A stretch of 64,000 nt of DNA, taken from assembly GCF_029428875.1 (NCBI RefSeq), contig NZ_JAJSOO010000001.1:3224001-3288000 (forward strand), written 5' to 3'. Below are positions 8,698-17,687 of the stretch, one piece after another. The stretch is from Streptomyces sp. JH34 (GTDB lineage: Bacteria; Actinomycetota; Actinomycetes; Streptomycetales; Streptomycetaceae). The stretch's first letter is position 1, and each line of letters starts with the position of its first letter. Position numbers and translations under genes: made by a program. The notes below the pieces were generated by a model. That model ran no database searches and was not told the origin of the DNA. It saw only the letters and a program-made list of their open reading frames with translations.

Positions 8698-9988
8698 GGC
8701 TGAGAGCCGCGGCCATGTCCCGCAGCGATTCGTCCTCCAGATGCGGGACCGCGCCGAAGCGTCCGCCCAGGTACCGCCTCTCAAGGTTGTCGACGGATTC
8801 CCGCACGAAGAACTCCGTCATCGGGAAGAGCCTCGTCGTGAGCGTGCCGGGGTCCTTCTCGGTGAACCACACCTGGTCCCGGAAGAGTTCGGTCCGGACA
8901 TTCCGTCCCAGCAGAGCCGCCTCGTGCGTCGTGAAGACCAGTTGAGCTCCGTTCCTGTTGGTCTCGCGGGACTGGAACATCCCCACCAACGCATCCACCA
9001 GGTGGGGATGCAGGCGCGCATCGATCTCGTCCACGCACAGGACCCCGCCCTCGGCCAGTGTCGTGACGACGGGGCCGACCAGTCCGATCCACGTCCGGGT
9101 ACCGCTCGATTCCTGCGCCAGGTCGAGGGCGAACGTCCCCTCGGCCGTCCGGTGCTCCACCCGCACCCGCTGCTTGCTGTTGACCTCGATCTTGGCCTTG
9201 CCTCCCAGTGCCTCCTGGAGAACACGTGAGATCCGCTTCTGGTCCTCCAGAACAGCGTCGTCCCACTCCTCGATCTCCAGCCCGGACACTCCGAGGTCGG
9301 CGAAACGGAGCAGCGTCATGACGGGTGACGGCTCGCTTCCTCCGGCGAGGCAGAGCTGGACCGTGCGGTCGAGCCGCTGGGAGAAGTTGTGGTCCGTAGC
9401 CACCCGCAGGCCGGAGTTGAACCACTGGAACACCCGGTGGAGCTGATCGTGCCCCTGTGCCGCGGCGACGGACAGATACAAGCTGTTCGGCCGCAGCAGC
9501 TCGGCGATCACCTTCCGGCGGCCTGTGAGCCAGCGGCCGAAGGTGACGACGTCTGCCGCGTCACGCTCATAGAGACGACGCTGCCGTCCTTCGGGGTAGT
9601 AGTAGAGCCACTCCTCGGTCACGCGGGTGTCGTCCACGGAGAATCCGAACTGATGGCGTACGCCTTCGACGACGAAGTCCACGGCGAACGAGCTCGGCTG
9701 CTCCGCGCTCCGGCCACCCAGCGCGAAGGGCGCGCGCGGCACGCCTCCGTCGGGGTCCCAGTGGCGGAACGACGACAACACCGCCGTCCGCATCCAGACG
9801 ATGGCATCGAGGACGTTCGACTTGCCCGACGCGTTGGTCCCGTACAGGGCGAGCACAGGCACCGCGCTGAGCTCCCCGCCCGGCGCCGCGACCTCAGCTC
9901 TCGTGTCGTGACGGTCCGCAGCGACCAGCGAGAGCTCCTGTTCGTCGAGGAGCGAGGCGTGATTCGCCACCTGGAACCGAAGCAGCAT
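8630..9988 (-). CDS. rloA: RloA/AbiLi-like AAA ATPase of a putative defence pair
   Basis: 452 aa starting at ATG 9988 (MLLRFQVANHASLLDEQELS). It is an SMC/OLD-like AAA_21 ATPase: Walker A GTNASGKS (about residues 50-57), signature-like QESSGT, Walker B GGVLCVDEID, and a His-switch in VFTTHEAALL. It is followed with a 68-bp overlap by an RloB-like gene. ATPase plus RloB is the composition of lactococcal AbiL and of RloAB modules found in restriction loci, so phage defence by abortive infection is the likely role; that is family knowledge, not shown here. The coding sequence is visibly less GC-biased than its neighbours, which fits horizontal acquisition. Confidence 0.85.
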   Translation of the reverse strand: MLLRFQVANHASLLDEQELSLVAADRHDTRAEVAAPGGELSAVPVLALYGTNASGKSNVLDAIVWMRTAVLSSFRHWDPDGGVPRAPFALGGRSAEQPSSFAVDFVVEGVRHQFGFSVDDTRVTEEWLYYYPEGRQRRLYERDAADVVTFGRWLTGRRKVIAELLRPNSLYLSVAAAQGHDQLHRVFQWFNSGLRVATDHNFSQRLDRTVQLCLAGGSEPSPVMTLLRFADLGVSGLEIEEWDDAVLEDQKRISRVLQEALGGKAKIEVNSKQRVRVEHRTAEGTFALDLAQESSGTRTWIGLVGPVVTTLAEGGVLCVDEIDARLHPHLVDALVGMFQSRETNRNGAQLVFTTHEAALLGRNVRTELFRDQVWFTEKDPGTLTTRLFPMTEFFVRESVDNLERRYLGGRFGAVPHLEDESLRDMAAALSHGGGSEAGKAAETDEGRTPGAA

Positions 9989-10011
9989 GACGGCCCCTCC
10001 AAGCATCCCTT

Positions 10012-10070
10012 GATGTCGTTTGGTGGTCTGTATCGTCAGACTCTGACGATACAGACCACCAAACGACATC
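10012..10070. repeat. 59-bp near-perfect palindrome (29-bp arms, 1-nt centre)
   Basis: Arm 10012-10040 is the exact reverse complement of 10042-10070, with a single C at 10041 between them. It starts 23 bp upstream of the rloA ATG in the divergent promoter region with the XPB helicase gene. The arms are about half A/T in a very GC-rich genome. There is no flanking transposase. Confidence 0.95.
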
Positions 10071-10225
10071 GCATAGGGTTGTCACCCTTCCGGGTCTGTG
10101 GTCCGGACTGGAGGCCGGTGCCCTCTCGGTGCACGGCTCCCCCGCCCACGCCCCCGATGCGGCACACTGGACGTTTGGCCGTTCGCACCCGGGCGGCCAC
10201 CCCACGCCGGAAAGGGCCGACGCGC

Positions 10226-11869
10226 GTGACCGGACCCCTCATCGTCCAGAGCGACAAGACGCTTCTCCTCGAGGTCGACCACGACCAGGCCGAGGCCTGC
10301 CGCCGTGCCATCGCGCCCTTCGCCGAGCTGGAGCGTGCCCCCGAGCACATCCACACCTACCGGCTGACCCCGCTCGGCCTGTGGAACGCCCGTGCCGCGG
10401 GGCACGACGCCGAGCAGGTCGTCGACGCGCTCGTGGAGTACTCGCGCTACCCCGTGCCGCACGCGCTCCTCGTCGACATCGCCGAGACGATGGCGCGGTA
10501 CGGCCGCCTCACCCTGTCCAAGCACCCGGTCCACGGGCTGGTGCTGACGTCCAACGACCGGCCGGTGCTGGAGGAGATCCTCCGCTCGAGGAAGGTCCAG
10601 CCGCTGGTCGGGGCACGCCTCGACCCGGACACCGTCGCCGTGCACCCCTCCGAGCGGGGGCAGATCAAGCAGACGCTGCTGAAGCTGGGCTGGCCGGCCG
10701 AGGACCTCGCCGGTTACGTCGACGGCGAGGCGCATCCGATCGAGCTGGACCAGGACGGCTGGGCGCTGCGCCCCTACCAGAGGCAGGCCGTCGACGGGTT
10801 CTGGCACGGTGGCTCGGGCGTCGTCGTGCTCCCCTGCGGCGCGGGCAAGACGCTGGTCGGGGCCGGTGCGATGGCCGAGGCCAAGGCGACCACGCTGATC
10901 CTGGTCACCAACACCGTCTCCGCCCGGCAGTGGAAGCACGAGCTGGTGAAGCGGACCTCGCTGACCGAGGACGAGATCGGCGAGTACAGCGGGACGCGCA
11001 AGGAGATCCGGCCGGTCACCATCGCCACGTACCAGGTGCTGACCACGCGCCGTAAGGGCGTCTACCCGCACCTGGAGCTGTTCGACTCCCGCGACTGGGG
11101 TCTCGTGATCTACGACGAGGTGCACCTGCTCCCCGCGCCCGTCTTCAAGTTCACCGCCGACCTCCAGGCGCGCCGCCGCCTCGGACTCACCGCGACGCTG
11201 GTGCGCGAGGACGGGCGCGAGTCGGACGTCTTCTCGCTCATCGGGCCCAAGAGGTTCGACGCGCCGTGGAAGGAGATCGAGGCGCAGGGCTACATCGCGC
11301 CCGCCGACTGCGTCGAGGTCCGTGTGAACCTCACGGACTCGGAGCGGCTCGCCTACGCGACGGCCGAGGCCGAGGAGAAGTACCGGTTCTGCGCGACGAC
11401 CGACACCAAGCGCAAGGTCACCGAGGCGCTCGTGCGCAAGCACCAGGGCGAGCAGACCCTCGTCATCGGGCAGTACATCGACCAGCTCGACGAACTCGGT
11501 GAGCACCTGAACGCCCCGGTGATCAAGGGCGAGACCAGCAACGCGCAGCGCGAGAAGCTGTTCGACGCGTTCCGTGCGGGCGAGATCAGCGTGCTGGTCG
11601 TCTCGAAGGTCGCGAACTTCTCGATCGACCTGCCGGAGGCGACCGTCGCGATCCAGGTGTCCGGGACGTTCGGCTCGCGCCAGGAGGAGGCGCAGCGGCT
11701 CGGCCGGGTGCTGCGGCCGAAGGCGGACGGGCACGAGGCCCGGTTCTACTCGGTGGTCGCCCGCGACACGATCGACCAGGACTTCGCGGCGCACCGCCAG
11801 CGGTTCCTGGCCGAGCAGGGCTACGCGTACCGGATCGTCGACGCGGACGAGCTGCTGACGGAGAGCTGA
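10226..11869 (+). CDS. XPB/Ssl2-type superfamily 2 DNA helicase
   Basis: 547 aa with GTG start at 10226. An N-terminal damage-recognition-like domain (about 1-170) is followed by helicase motifs: LRPYQRQAV (Q/R region), Walker A LPCGAGKT (202-209), motif II DEVH in LVIYDEVHLL, motif III LTATLVRED, and motif VI QEEAQRLGRVLRP. Bacterial XPB helicases unwind DNA 3'-5' and are thought to act in repair. The partner is probably the helicase-associated protein at 3818-6283. It ends with GYAYRIVDADELL, typical for actinobacterial members. It shares a divergent upstream region with rloA. Confidence 0.95.
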   Translation: MTGPLIVQSDKTLLLEVDHDQAEACRRAIAPFAELERAPEHIHTYRLTPLGLWNARAAGHDAEQVVDALVEYSRYPVPHALLVDIAETMARYGRLTLSKHPVHGLVLTSNDRPVLEEILRSRKVQPLVGARLDPDTVAVHPSERGQIKQTLLKLGWPAEDLAGYVDGEAHPIELDQDGWALRPYQRQAVDGFWHGGSGVVVLPCGAGKTLVGAGAMAEAKATTLILVTNTVSARQWKHELVKRTSLTEDEIGEYSGTRKEIRPVTIATYQVLTTRRKGVYPHLELFDSRDWGLVIYDEVHLLPAPVFKFTADLQARRRLGLTATLVREDGRESDVFSLIGPKRFDAPWKEIEAQGYIAPADCVEVRVNLTDSERLAYATAEAEEKYRFCATTDTKRKVTEALVRKHQGEQTLVIGQYIDQLDELGEHLNAPVIKGETSNAQREKLFDAFRAGEISVLVVSKVANFSIDLPEATVAIQVSGTFGSRQEEAQRLGRVLRPKADGHEARFYSVVARDTIDQDFAAHRQRFLAEQGYAYRIVDADELLTES

Positions 11870-11897
11870 CAGGGGCCGGGGCGGGGTCCGCGCGGGC

Positions 11898-12098
11898 TCA
11901 GCGGTGGCGGCGGACGACGCCCGCCTCCTCCGCGTACTCGCCGAGGACGGCCACACCGAACGCGGTGCGTGCGAAGACCGACACGGCGCGCACCGCGTCG
12001 CCCAGGCGGTGACTGCGAGGATGACCGGTCGCCGCGGTCGCGCCGTGCGCGGGGCCGGTCCTGTGCGGGTTCAGATGAACGGTGCTCATGCTTTCCAT
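11898..12098 (-). CDS. Small hypothetical protein
   Basis: 66 aa, starting at ATG 12098 behind GGAGCACC; a second ATG at 12089 would give 63 aa (MSTVHLNPHRTGPAHG). The N-terminal half is His/Pro/Gly-rich. The C-terminal half (RLGDAVRAVSVFARTAFGVAVLGEYAEEAGVVRR) could form an amphipathic helix. No family recognised. Convergent with the XPB helicase gene (28-bp gap). It could be a real small gene of the type kept in streptomycetes next to this helicase. Confidence 0.6.
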   Translation of the reverse strand: MESMSTVHLNPHRTGPAHGATAATGHPRSHRLGDAVRAVSVFARTAFGVAVLGEYAEEAGVVRRHR

Positions 12099-12460
12099 GG
12101 TGCTCCGGCGCCCGGTGCCCCGGCATCGGCCTGCGGGCCGAAGCCCGCGGGCGCCCTCATCGGCCGGAAGTCGCATGCGGTCCCCTACGGGAGGGACGGC
12201 GACGCAGCCCGTATTCCGCTCGCCCCCGGGGGCCGGGGTCTATACAATCGCCGGTCTGCCCGCCTCCCGAACCGTGGTACCGGCCAGCCCCTTCCGAGCG
12301 GCCGGCAGCCGGGGGAGCGCCGCCGACCGGACGGAAACCGGCCGACGACAACAGCCGCACGCGCCCACCTGCGCGTGCGCATCTGCGTGTGAACGTCCCC
12401 GAGCGGACCGGGCGGTGAGCCCTGTCCGCCGTCCTGCGTCGAAAAGCCGGAGGCAACACC
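12099..12460. other. 362-bp divergent intergenic region upstream of helD
   Basis: It separates the small gene at 11898-12098 from the divergent HelD-like gene. An A/T-rich patch TATACAAT at 12241-12248 could be a -10 element, but no convincing -35 lies at the right distance. I see no RNA element and no clear operator. Confidence 0.3.
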
Positions 12461-14554
12461 GTGCCCGCGCACGAAGAGTCAAGCAATCCACTGGTCAGGG
12501 AGCGGGACCATCTCGCCGCGTCCCGTGCCGCGCTCCGCGCCATGCGCGAGGACGTGCAGGCCCTCGACATCCGTGACGTCACGGCGAACTGGGTCAACGC
12601 CGCCGTGCTGCAGGCCCAGATCGACGACCGCATCAAGGCGCTCGCCGATCTCTCCCACACCCCGCTGTTCTTCGGCCGCCTCGACTACCTGCACGAGGTC
12701 GGCGCGGACAAGGCGGAGGGCGCGTCCCGAGGGGCGGCGCGCGGCGCCTCGGCCGGGGGTGGCGAGCAGTTCTACATCGGGCGCCGACACGTCCACGACG
12801 CGCACGGCGACCCCATGGTCATCGACTGGCGGGCGCCGGTCTCCCAGCCGTTCTACCAGGCCTCCAGGAAGAACCCGCTGGACGTCGACCGCCGCCGTCG
12901 CTTCGGCTACACCGGCGGGGACCTGACCGCGTACGAGGACGAACGGCTCAGCGACCCGGCGGAGGAGGAGCAGACCAGTAAGCTCCTCCAGGCGGAGATC
13001 GAGCGCCCCCGTGTGGGCCCGATGCGCGACATCGTGGCGACGATCCAGCCCGAGCAGGACGAGATCGTCCGCAGCGGTCTCGGCGGGACGGTCTGCGTCC
13101 AGGGCGGGCCCGGCACCGGGAAGACCGCCGTGGGCCTGCACCGTGTCGCCTATCTCCTGTACGCGCACCGCGAGCGCCTCGCCCGCACCGGCACCCTCGT
13201 CATCGGCCCGAACCGGTCGTTCCTCCACTACATCGAGCAGGTCCTGCCCGCGCTCGGCGAGCTGGAGGTGCAGCAGGCCACCGTCGAGGACCTGGTGGCG
13301 GCGCGCGTCGAGGTGCGGGGCACGGACGAGGCCGCCGCCGCCGTGATCAAGGGCGACGCGCGGATGGCCGACGTCCTGCGGCGGGCGATCCGCTCGCACG
13401 TCACCCTGCCGGTGGACGGCGTCGTGGTGGTGCGCGGCTCCCGCCGCTGGCGCGTCCCCGCCCACGAGGTCGAGGAGATGGTCGCCGAGCTGCTGGCCCG
13501 CGACATGCGGTACGGCGCCGCCCACGAGGCCCTCCCGCAGCGCATCGCGCACGCCGTGCTCGTACGGATGGAGGAGGCGGGCGAGGCCCCCGACGACCGG
13601 GTGCAGAACGCGGTGGCGCGCAATCCGGCGGTGAAGGCGGCCGTCAAGGCGATCTGGCCGGCCGTGGACCCGGCGAAGCTCGTACTGCGGCTCCTGACGG
13701 ACGCGGACTTCCTGGCCGCGCACGCGGACGGGATCCTCACCGACGAGGAGCAGAAGCACGTGCTGATGGCCAAGCCGGCCCGGAGCGTGAAGTCGGCGAG
13801 GTGGACGGCGGCGGACGCCGTCCTCATCGACGAGGCGGCCGACATGGTGGCCCGGACGCACTCGCTGGGCCATGTCGTCATCGACGAGGCCCAGGACCTT
13901 TCCCCGATGCAGTACCGGGCGGTGGGCCGGCGCTGCTCGACCGGCTCGGCGACGGTGCTCGGCGACCTGGCGCAGGGGACCACACCGTGGTCGACGCGGA
14001 GCTGGGAGCAGGCGCTGTTCCACCTGGGCAAGCAGGACGCCGTCGTCGAGGAGCTGACGGCCGGCTTCCGTGTGCCGCGCGAGGTCATCGCGTACGCCTC
14101 CCGGCTGCTCCCCGCGATCTCGCCCGGTCTCGCCCCCGTGGAATCGGTGCGTGAGACGCCCGGCTCCCTCGTGGTGCGGGAGGTGGCGTCCGCGCGGGAG
14201 CTGGACGCCGCGGTCGTCGCGGCGTGCGAGGAGTCGCTGCACCAGGAGGGATCGATCGGTCTGATCGCGGCCGACGCCCGTCTCCCCGCCCTGTCGGCGG
14301 CCCTCTCGGCGGCCGGACACAGTCATCTCTCCCCCGGTGAGGAGACGACGGCGGAGTCCCGGCTCACCCTGGTCCCGGCCTCGCTGGCGAAGGGTCTGGA
14401 GTACGACTACGTCGTCCTGGACGAGCCGGCGGCCGTGGTCGACGGCGAACCCGACGAACGCACGGGCCTGCGCCGCCTGTACGTCGCGCTGACCCGTGCG
14501 GTCTCGGGTCTCACCGTCCTGCACGCGTCTCCGCTCCCGGAGCAGCTCGGCTGA
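12461..14554 (+). CDS. helD: HelD-like superfamily 1 helicase (RNA polymerase-associated)
   Basis: 697 aa, GTG start 12461 with GGAGG seven bases before it. An N-terminal coiled-coil-like arm (residues 10-75, RERDHLAASRAALRAMREDVQAL) leads to FYIGRRHVHD and VIDWRAP, a HelD hallmark. Then come Walker A GGPGTGKT (215-222), motif II VIDEAQDLSPMQ, and C-terminal LKGLEYDYV-type and YVALTRA motifs. HelD proteins bind RNA polymerase, release it from stalled complexes and recycle it; some Streptomyces homologues confer rifampicin tolerance. No rifampicin-associated element is apparent upstream. It is an actinobacterial class II type by architecture. Confidence 0.92.
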   Translation: MPAHEESSNPLVRERDHLAASRAALRAMREDVQALDIRDVTANWVNAAVLQAQIDDRIKALADLSHTPLFFGRLDYLHEVGADKAEGASRGAARGASAGGGEQFYIGRRHVHDAHGDPMVIDWRAPVSQPFYQASRKNPLDVDRRRRFGYTGGDLTAYEDERLSDPAEEEQTSKLLQAEIERPRVGPMRDIVATIQPEQDEIVRSGLGGTVCVQGGPGTGKTAVGLHRVAYLLYAHRERLARTGTLVIGPNRSFLHYIEQVLPALGELEVQQATVEDLVAARVEVRGTDEAAAAVIKGDARMADVLRRAIRSHVTLPVDGVVVVRGSRRWRVPAHEVEEMVAELLARDMRYGAAHEALPQRIAHAVLVRMEEAGEAPDDRVQNAVARNPAVKAAVKAIWPAVDPAKLVLRLLTDADFLAAHADGILTDEEQKHVLMAKPARSVKSARWTAADAVLIDEAADMVARTHSLGHVVIDEAQDLSPMQYRAVGRRCSTGSATVLGDLAQGTTPWSTRSWEQALFHLGKQDAVVEELTAGFRVPREVIAYASRLLPAISPGLAPVESVRETPGSLVVREVASARELDAAVVAACEESLHQEGSIGLIAADARLPALSAALSAAGHSHLSPGEETTAESRLTLVPASLAKGLEYDYVVLDEPAAVVDGEPDERTGLRRLYVALTRAVSGLTVLHASPLPEQLG

Positions 14555-14621
14555 CACCGTCCGGGTGCCCGCCCGTGGCGCCTGCCCGGCCCCCGGGCGG
14601 GCGCCCGTTGTGATGGAGGGC

Positions 14622-16574
14622 ATGACCCTCGACAGGCCGGCCTACCGCGTCAAACGGCGCCTCCTCGGGAAGCCGCTCACGACGGAGCACATCAGCGACG
14701 AGAAGCTGAGCAACCGGACGGCGCTCGGGGTGCTCGCCTCCGACTGCATCAGCTCGTCGGCGTACGGCTCCGAGGAGATGCTGCGTGTCCTGGTGCCCGT
14801 GGTGGGGGCTGCCGCCTTCACCATGATCATGCCGTTGACCGGTGCGATCCTGCTGGTCCTGCTGCTCCTGACGCTCTGTTACAGCGACGTCGTCGGCATC
14901 TACACCCGGGCCGGCGGCTCCTACGTGGTCGCGCGGGAGAACTTCGGTCCGAACGTCGCGCAGATCGCCGCCGTGGCGCTGCTCGTCGACTACATCGTCA
15001 CCGTCGCCGTCCAGGTCTCGGCCGGCACCAACGCCCTGATCTCACTGGCCCATCTGGCCGGTGGCAACTGGACGGGCCTGGACCACCTCCAGACGCCGGT
15101 CTCCGTGGCGGTGATCGTCCTGCTCGCGTACGGGAATCTGCGCGGCGTCCGGGAGGCGGGCCGGATGTTCGCGCTCCCCGCGTACCTCTTCATGGCCGCC
15201 GTCGGGCTCGTCCTCCTCGCGGCGGCCGTGCGCGGGATCACCGGGGAGCTGCCGCGCGCCGATCTGCACGCCGCGGGTGTGGTCCCGCTGGGCACTCCCG
15301 GCGACGGCTGGCTCCAGGGCGCCTCGCTCTTCATCGTGCTGCGTTCCTTCGCCAACGGCGGTTCGTCCCTGACCGGGCTGGAAGCGATCTCGAACGGCAT
15401 CTCCGCCTTCCGTGAGCCGCAGGGCCGCAACGCCCGGCGCACCCTGATCACCATGAGCTGTGTGCTCGCCGTGCTGGTCCTGGGCGTCTCGACGCTGGCC
15501 CACTACACCCACGCCGTCCCCTACACCGACGGCACGCCGACCGTCATCGCGCAGGAGGCCCGGCTCGTGTTCGGCGGAGGGCCACTGGGGACGGCGGGGC
15601 TGGTCTTCGTGCAGCTGGCGACGGCCCTGGTCCTCTACACGGGCGCCAACACCCCCTTCACCGGTTTCCCCTTCCTGGCCAGCTTCGTCGCGGAGGACCG
15701 GTTCCTGCCCCGGGTGCTGACCCGGCGCGGTCACCGGCTCGCGTTCTCGAACGGAATCATCGCGCTGACCGGCGTCTCGCTGGCGCTGCTGCTCGCGACG
15801 GGAGCCAGCGTGGACAAGCTGGTGGCCCTGTACGCGATCGGGGTGTTCACCGCCTTCACGATGGCCGGGGCCGGTCTCACGGCGTACCACCTGCGCCGGC
15901 GCGAGCCGCTGCGCCGGCTGAAGATCACGGTCAACGCGCTCGCGGCGGTCGTCTCCGCGGCCGTGGTGCTGATCTTCGCGGTCACCAAGTTCACCGAGGG
16001 CGCGTGGCTGGTCGTGGTGATCTTCCCGCTCGGGGTCTGGGGGCTGACGCGGATCAACCGGGAGTACCGGCAGGAGGCCGGCGCGCTGGAACGGCTACCC
16101 CTGGGCACGGACCGGCCGCGTGACCGCCGGCACGAGGTGTTCGTGCTCGTCGACACGCTGGACCTGGCGGCGCTGAAGGGGCTGCGGTACGCCCACGAGC
16201 TGCGGCCCGACACGGTACGGGCGGTGCACTTCGCGATCGACGAGGCGCACGCCCGGCGGCTGTCGGCCGCCTGGGAGGAGACGTCGGCGACCTCGGTGCC
16301 GCTGGAACTCGTCGCGTGTCCGGACCGCAGGCTGCGGCACGCGATGCGGGAGCTGGCCGTCCGCACCACCGAGGACGGGGAGACCTCGCTGACGGTGCTG
16401 GTGCCGCGGCGGATGTACGCCCACGCCCTCGGCAAACTGCTCCACCGGGGCACCGGCGAGAAGATGGCCAGGGCGCTGGGTCAGCTGCCGCACGTCGCGG
16501 TGACGATCCTGCCGTTCGACGCGTCACGCGCGCTGCGGGTGCTGGAGTCGGGCCACGCGCCCCCGCTGGACTGA
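14622..16574 (+). CDS. KimA-like APC superfamily permease (candidate potassium importer)
   Basis: 650 aa from ATG 14622 (MTLDRPAYRVKRRLLGKPL); ATG 14613 is an alternative. The opening block LGVLASDCISSSAYGSEE is the APC/KimA signature, followed by about 12 transmembrane helices up to residue 480. A cytoplasmic domain of about 150 aa (FVLVDTLDLAALKGLRYA ... VTILPF) follows, like the USP-like regulatory domain of KimA. KimA imports potassium with protons and is inhibited by c-di-AMP. Substrate is inferred by architecture only; amino-acid transport remains possible. It follows helD by 67 bp and may be co-transcribed. Confidence 0.8.
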   Translation: MTLDRPAYRVKRRLLGKPLTTEHISDEKLSNRTALGVLASDCISSSAYGSEEMLRVLVPVVGAAAFTMIMPLTGAILLVLLLLTLCYSDVVGIYTRAGGSYVVARENFGPNVAQIAAVALLVDYIVTVAVQVSAGTNALISLAHLAGGNWTGLDHLQTPVSVAVIVLLAYGNLRGVREAGRMFALPAYLFMAAVGLVLLAAAVRGITGELPRADLHAAGVVPLGTPGDGWLQGASLFIVLRSFANGGSSLTGLEAISNGISAFREPQGRNARRTLITMSCVLAVLVLGVSTLAHYTHAVPYTDGTPTVIAQEARLVFGGGPLGTAGLVFVQLATALVLYTGANTPFTGFPFLASFVAEDRFLPRVLTRRGHRLAFSNGIIALTGVSLALLLATGASVDKLVALYAIGVFTAFTMAGAGLTAYHLRRREPLRRLKITVNALAAVVSAAVVLIFAVTKFTEGAWLVVVIFPLGVWGLTRINREYRQEAGALERLPLGTDRPRDRRHEVFVLVDTLDLAALKGLRYAHELRPDTVRAVHFAIDEAHARRLSAAWEETSATSVPLELVACPDRRLRHAMRELAVRTTEDGETSLTVLVPRRMYAHALGKLLHRGTGEKMARALGQLPHVAVTILPFDASRALRVLESGHAPPLD

Positions 16575-16820
16575 CGGCGCGCACGCCTCCGTCACGGGCC
16601 CCGGGACGTCCTCGGTCCGTCGGCCGTCCCGGAGCCCTCCGCGTCGAGGTGCGGCAGGATCCGGTCCAGCCACCGCGGGCGTCCACCGGGCGGCCCGGCC
16701 GAGCAGCGTCGTCACGGACGGGGCCGGGCAAATGGAACACTCAGCAGCGTTCAAAGCCGGTCCCGGCCCCGGGGGGCACGCCGGGATGGGAGAACGGGTG
16801 ACACCCGCCCCGGGCGCCCG

Positions 16821-17510
16821 TCAGCCGTCGAGGGCCGCGCGCCACTCCCGTACCGCCGCGGTGTCCACCGGTCCGCTCCAGCCGCCGGGCCGTGCGGCCC
16901 CTCCGATGTGGAAGGCCTCGACGCCAGCGGCCCGCAGCCGCGGCAGGTGGTCGAGGCGCAGCCCGCCGCCCACCATGATCTGCGGTTCGTAGCCCGGCAG
17001 ACCGGCGCGCGCCGCTTCGTCGAGCAGGGTGCCCATGCCGGCGTCGACACCCTGCGGAGAACCTGCCGTGAGGTAGGTGTCGAGGCCCGGCAGGTCGGCG
17101 AGGTGCTTGCGCAGCACGTCGCGGTCGGCGGCCCTGTCGATGGCGCGGTGGAAGGTCCACGGGCAGCCGTTCAGCTCGGCGACGAGCCGCTCGACGGCCA
17201 CCAGGTCGGCGTGCCCGTCCTGGTCCAGGAAGCCCAGGACGAATTCCCCGGCCCCCGCGGCGCGCAGGGTACGGGCCTTCTCCACCAGGACGTCGATGTC
17301 GCCCGCCGCGAAGCCGTCCGCGACCCTGAGCATGACCCGGAGCGGGATGTCGACGGCGGACCGGATGCTCTCGAAGACCTCGAGCGGGGGCGTCAGACCG
17401 TCGGCCGCCATGTCGGTGACCAGTTCGAGGCGGTCCGCACCGCCCGCCTGCGCCGCGACCGCGTCCTCCGCGTCGAGAGCGATCACCTCCAGAACTGCAC
17501 GGTTGCTCAT
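16821..17510 (-). CDS. cutC: CutC family protein (copper homeostasis, TIM barrel)
   Basis: 229 aa. The family start LEVIALDAEDAVAAQAGGADRLEL is clear, as are the CutC motifs FHRAID, LTAGSPQ and PQIMVGGGL. CutC proteins are TIM barrels linked to copper tolerance, though their biochemical activity is uncertain. Length is normal. A GntR/DasR-like operator (17543-17558) lies 33 bp upstream of the ATG, which would be unusual for a copper gene and hints at a sugar-related role. Confidence 0.92.
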   Translation of the reverse strand: MSNRAVLEVIALDAEDAVAAQAGGADRLELVTDMAADGLTPPLEVFESIRSAVDIPLRVMLRVADGFAAGDIDVLVEKARTLRAAGAGEFVLGFLDQDGHADLVAVERLVAELNGCPWTFHRAIDRAADRDVLRKHLADLPGLDTYLTAGSPQGVDAGMGTLLDEAARAGLPGYEPQIMVGGGLRLDHLPRLRAAGVEAFHIGGAARPGGWSGPVDTAAVREWRAALDG

Positions 17511-17542
17511 GGTGTTCCATTCCCTCGGAGCGGCTGCGGACT

Positions 17543-17558
17543 ACAGGTCTAGTCCAAT
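17543..17558. promoter_or_regulatory. DasR-like (dre) operator upstream of cutC
   Basis: ACAGGTCTAGTCCAAT agrees at 13 of 16 positions with the dre consensus ACTGGTCTAGACCACT that I recall for DasR. It sits 33-48 bp before the cutC start, in a promoter-proximal position. Confidence 0.55.
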
Positions 17559-17687
17559 AACCAGACTACGGGTCGGTCACCCGGGGCGCAGCTCTCCATG
17601 TGAACGCGTACGTGAGGGAACGCGAGACCGCGGCGGCGTCCCGGGAGTGGACGCCACCGCGGCCTCGGTGGTCACGGGTGGGGGACG

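Noticed and set aside
10012..10070. The large palindrome as an ordinary terminator
   Set aside because: It lies upstream of both divergent genes, not downstream of any, and has no U-tract.
12241..12248. TATACAAT as a -10 element for helD
   Set aside because: No -35 at a suitable distance; over 200 bp from the start codon.
12380..12460. Rifampicin-associated element upstream of the HelD-like gene
   Set aside because: I looked for it because of the HelR link and saw no matching inverted motif.
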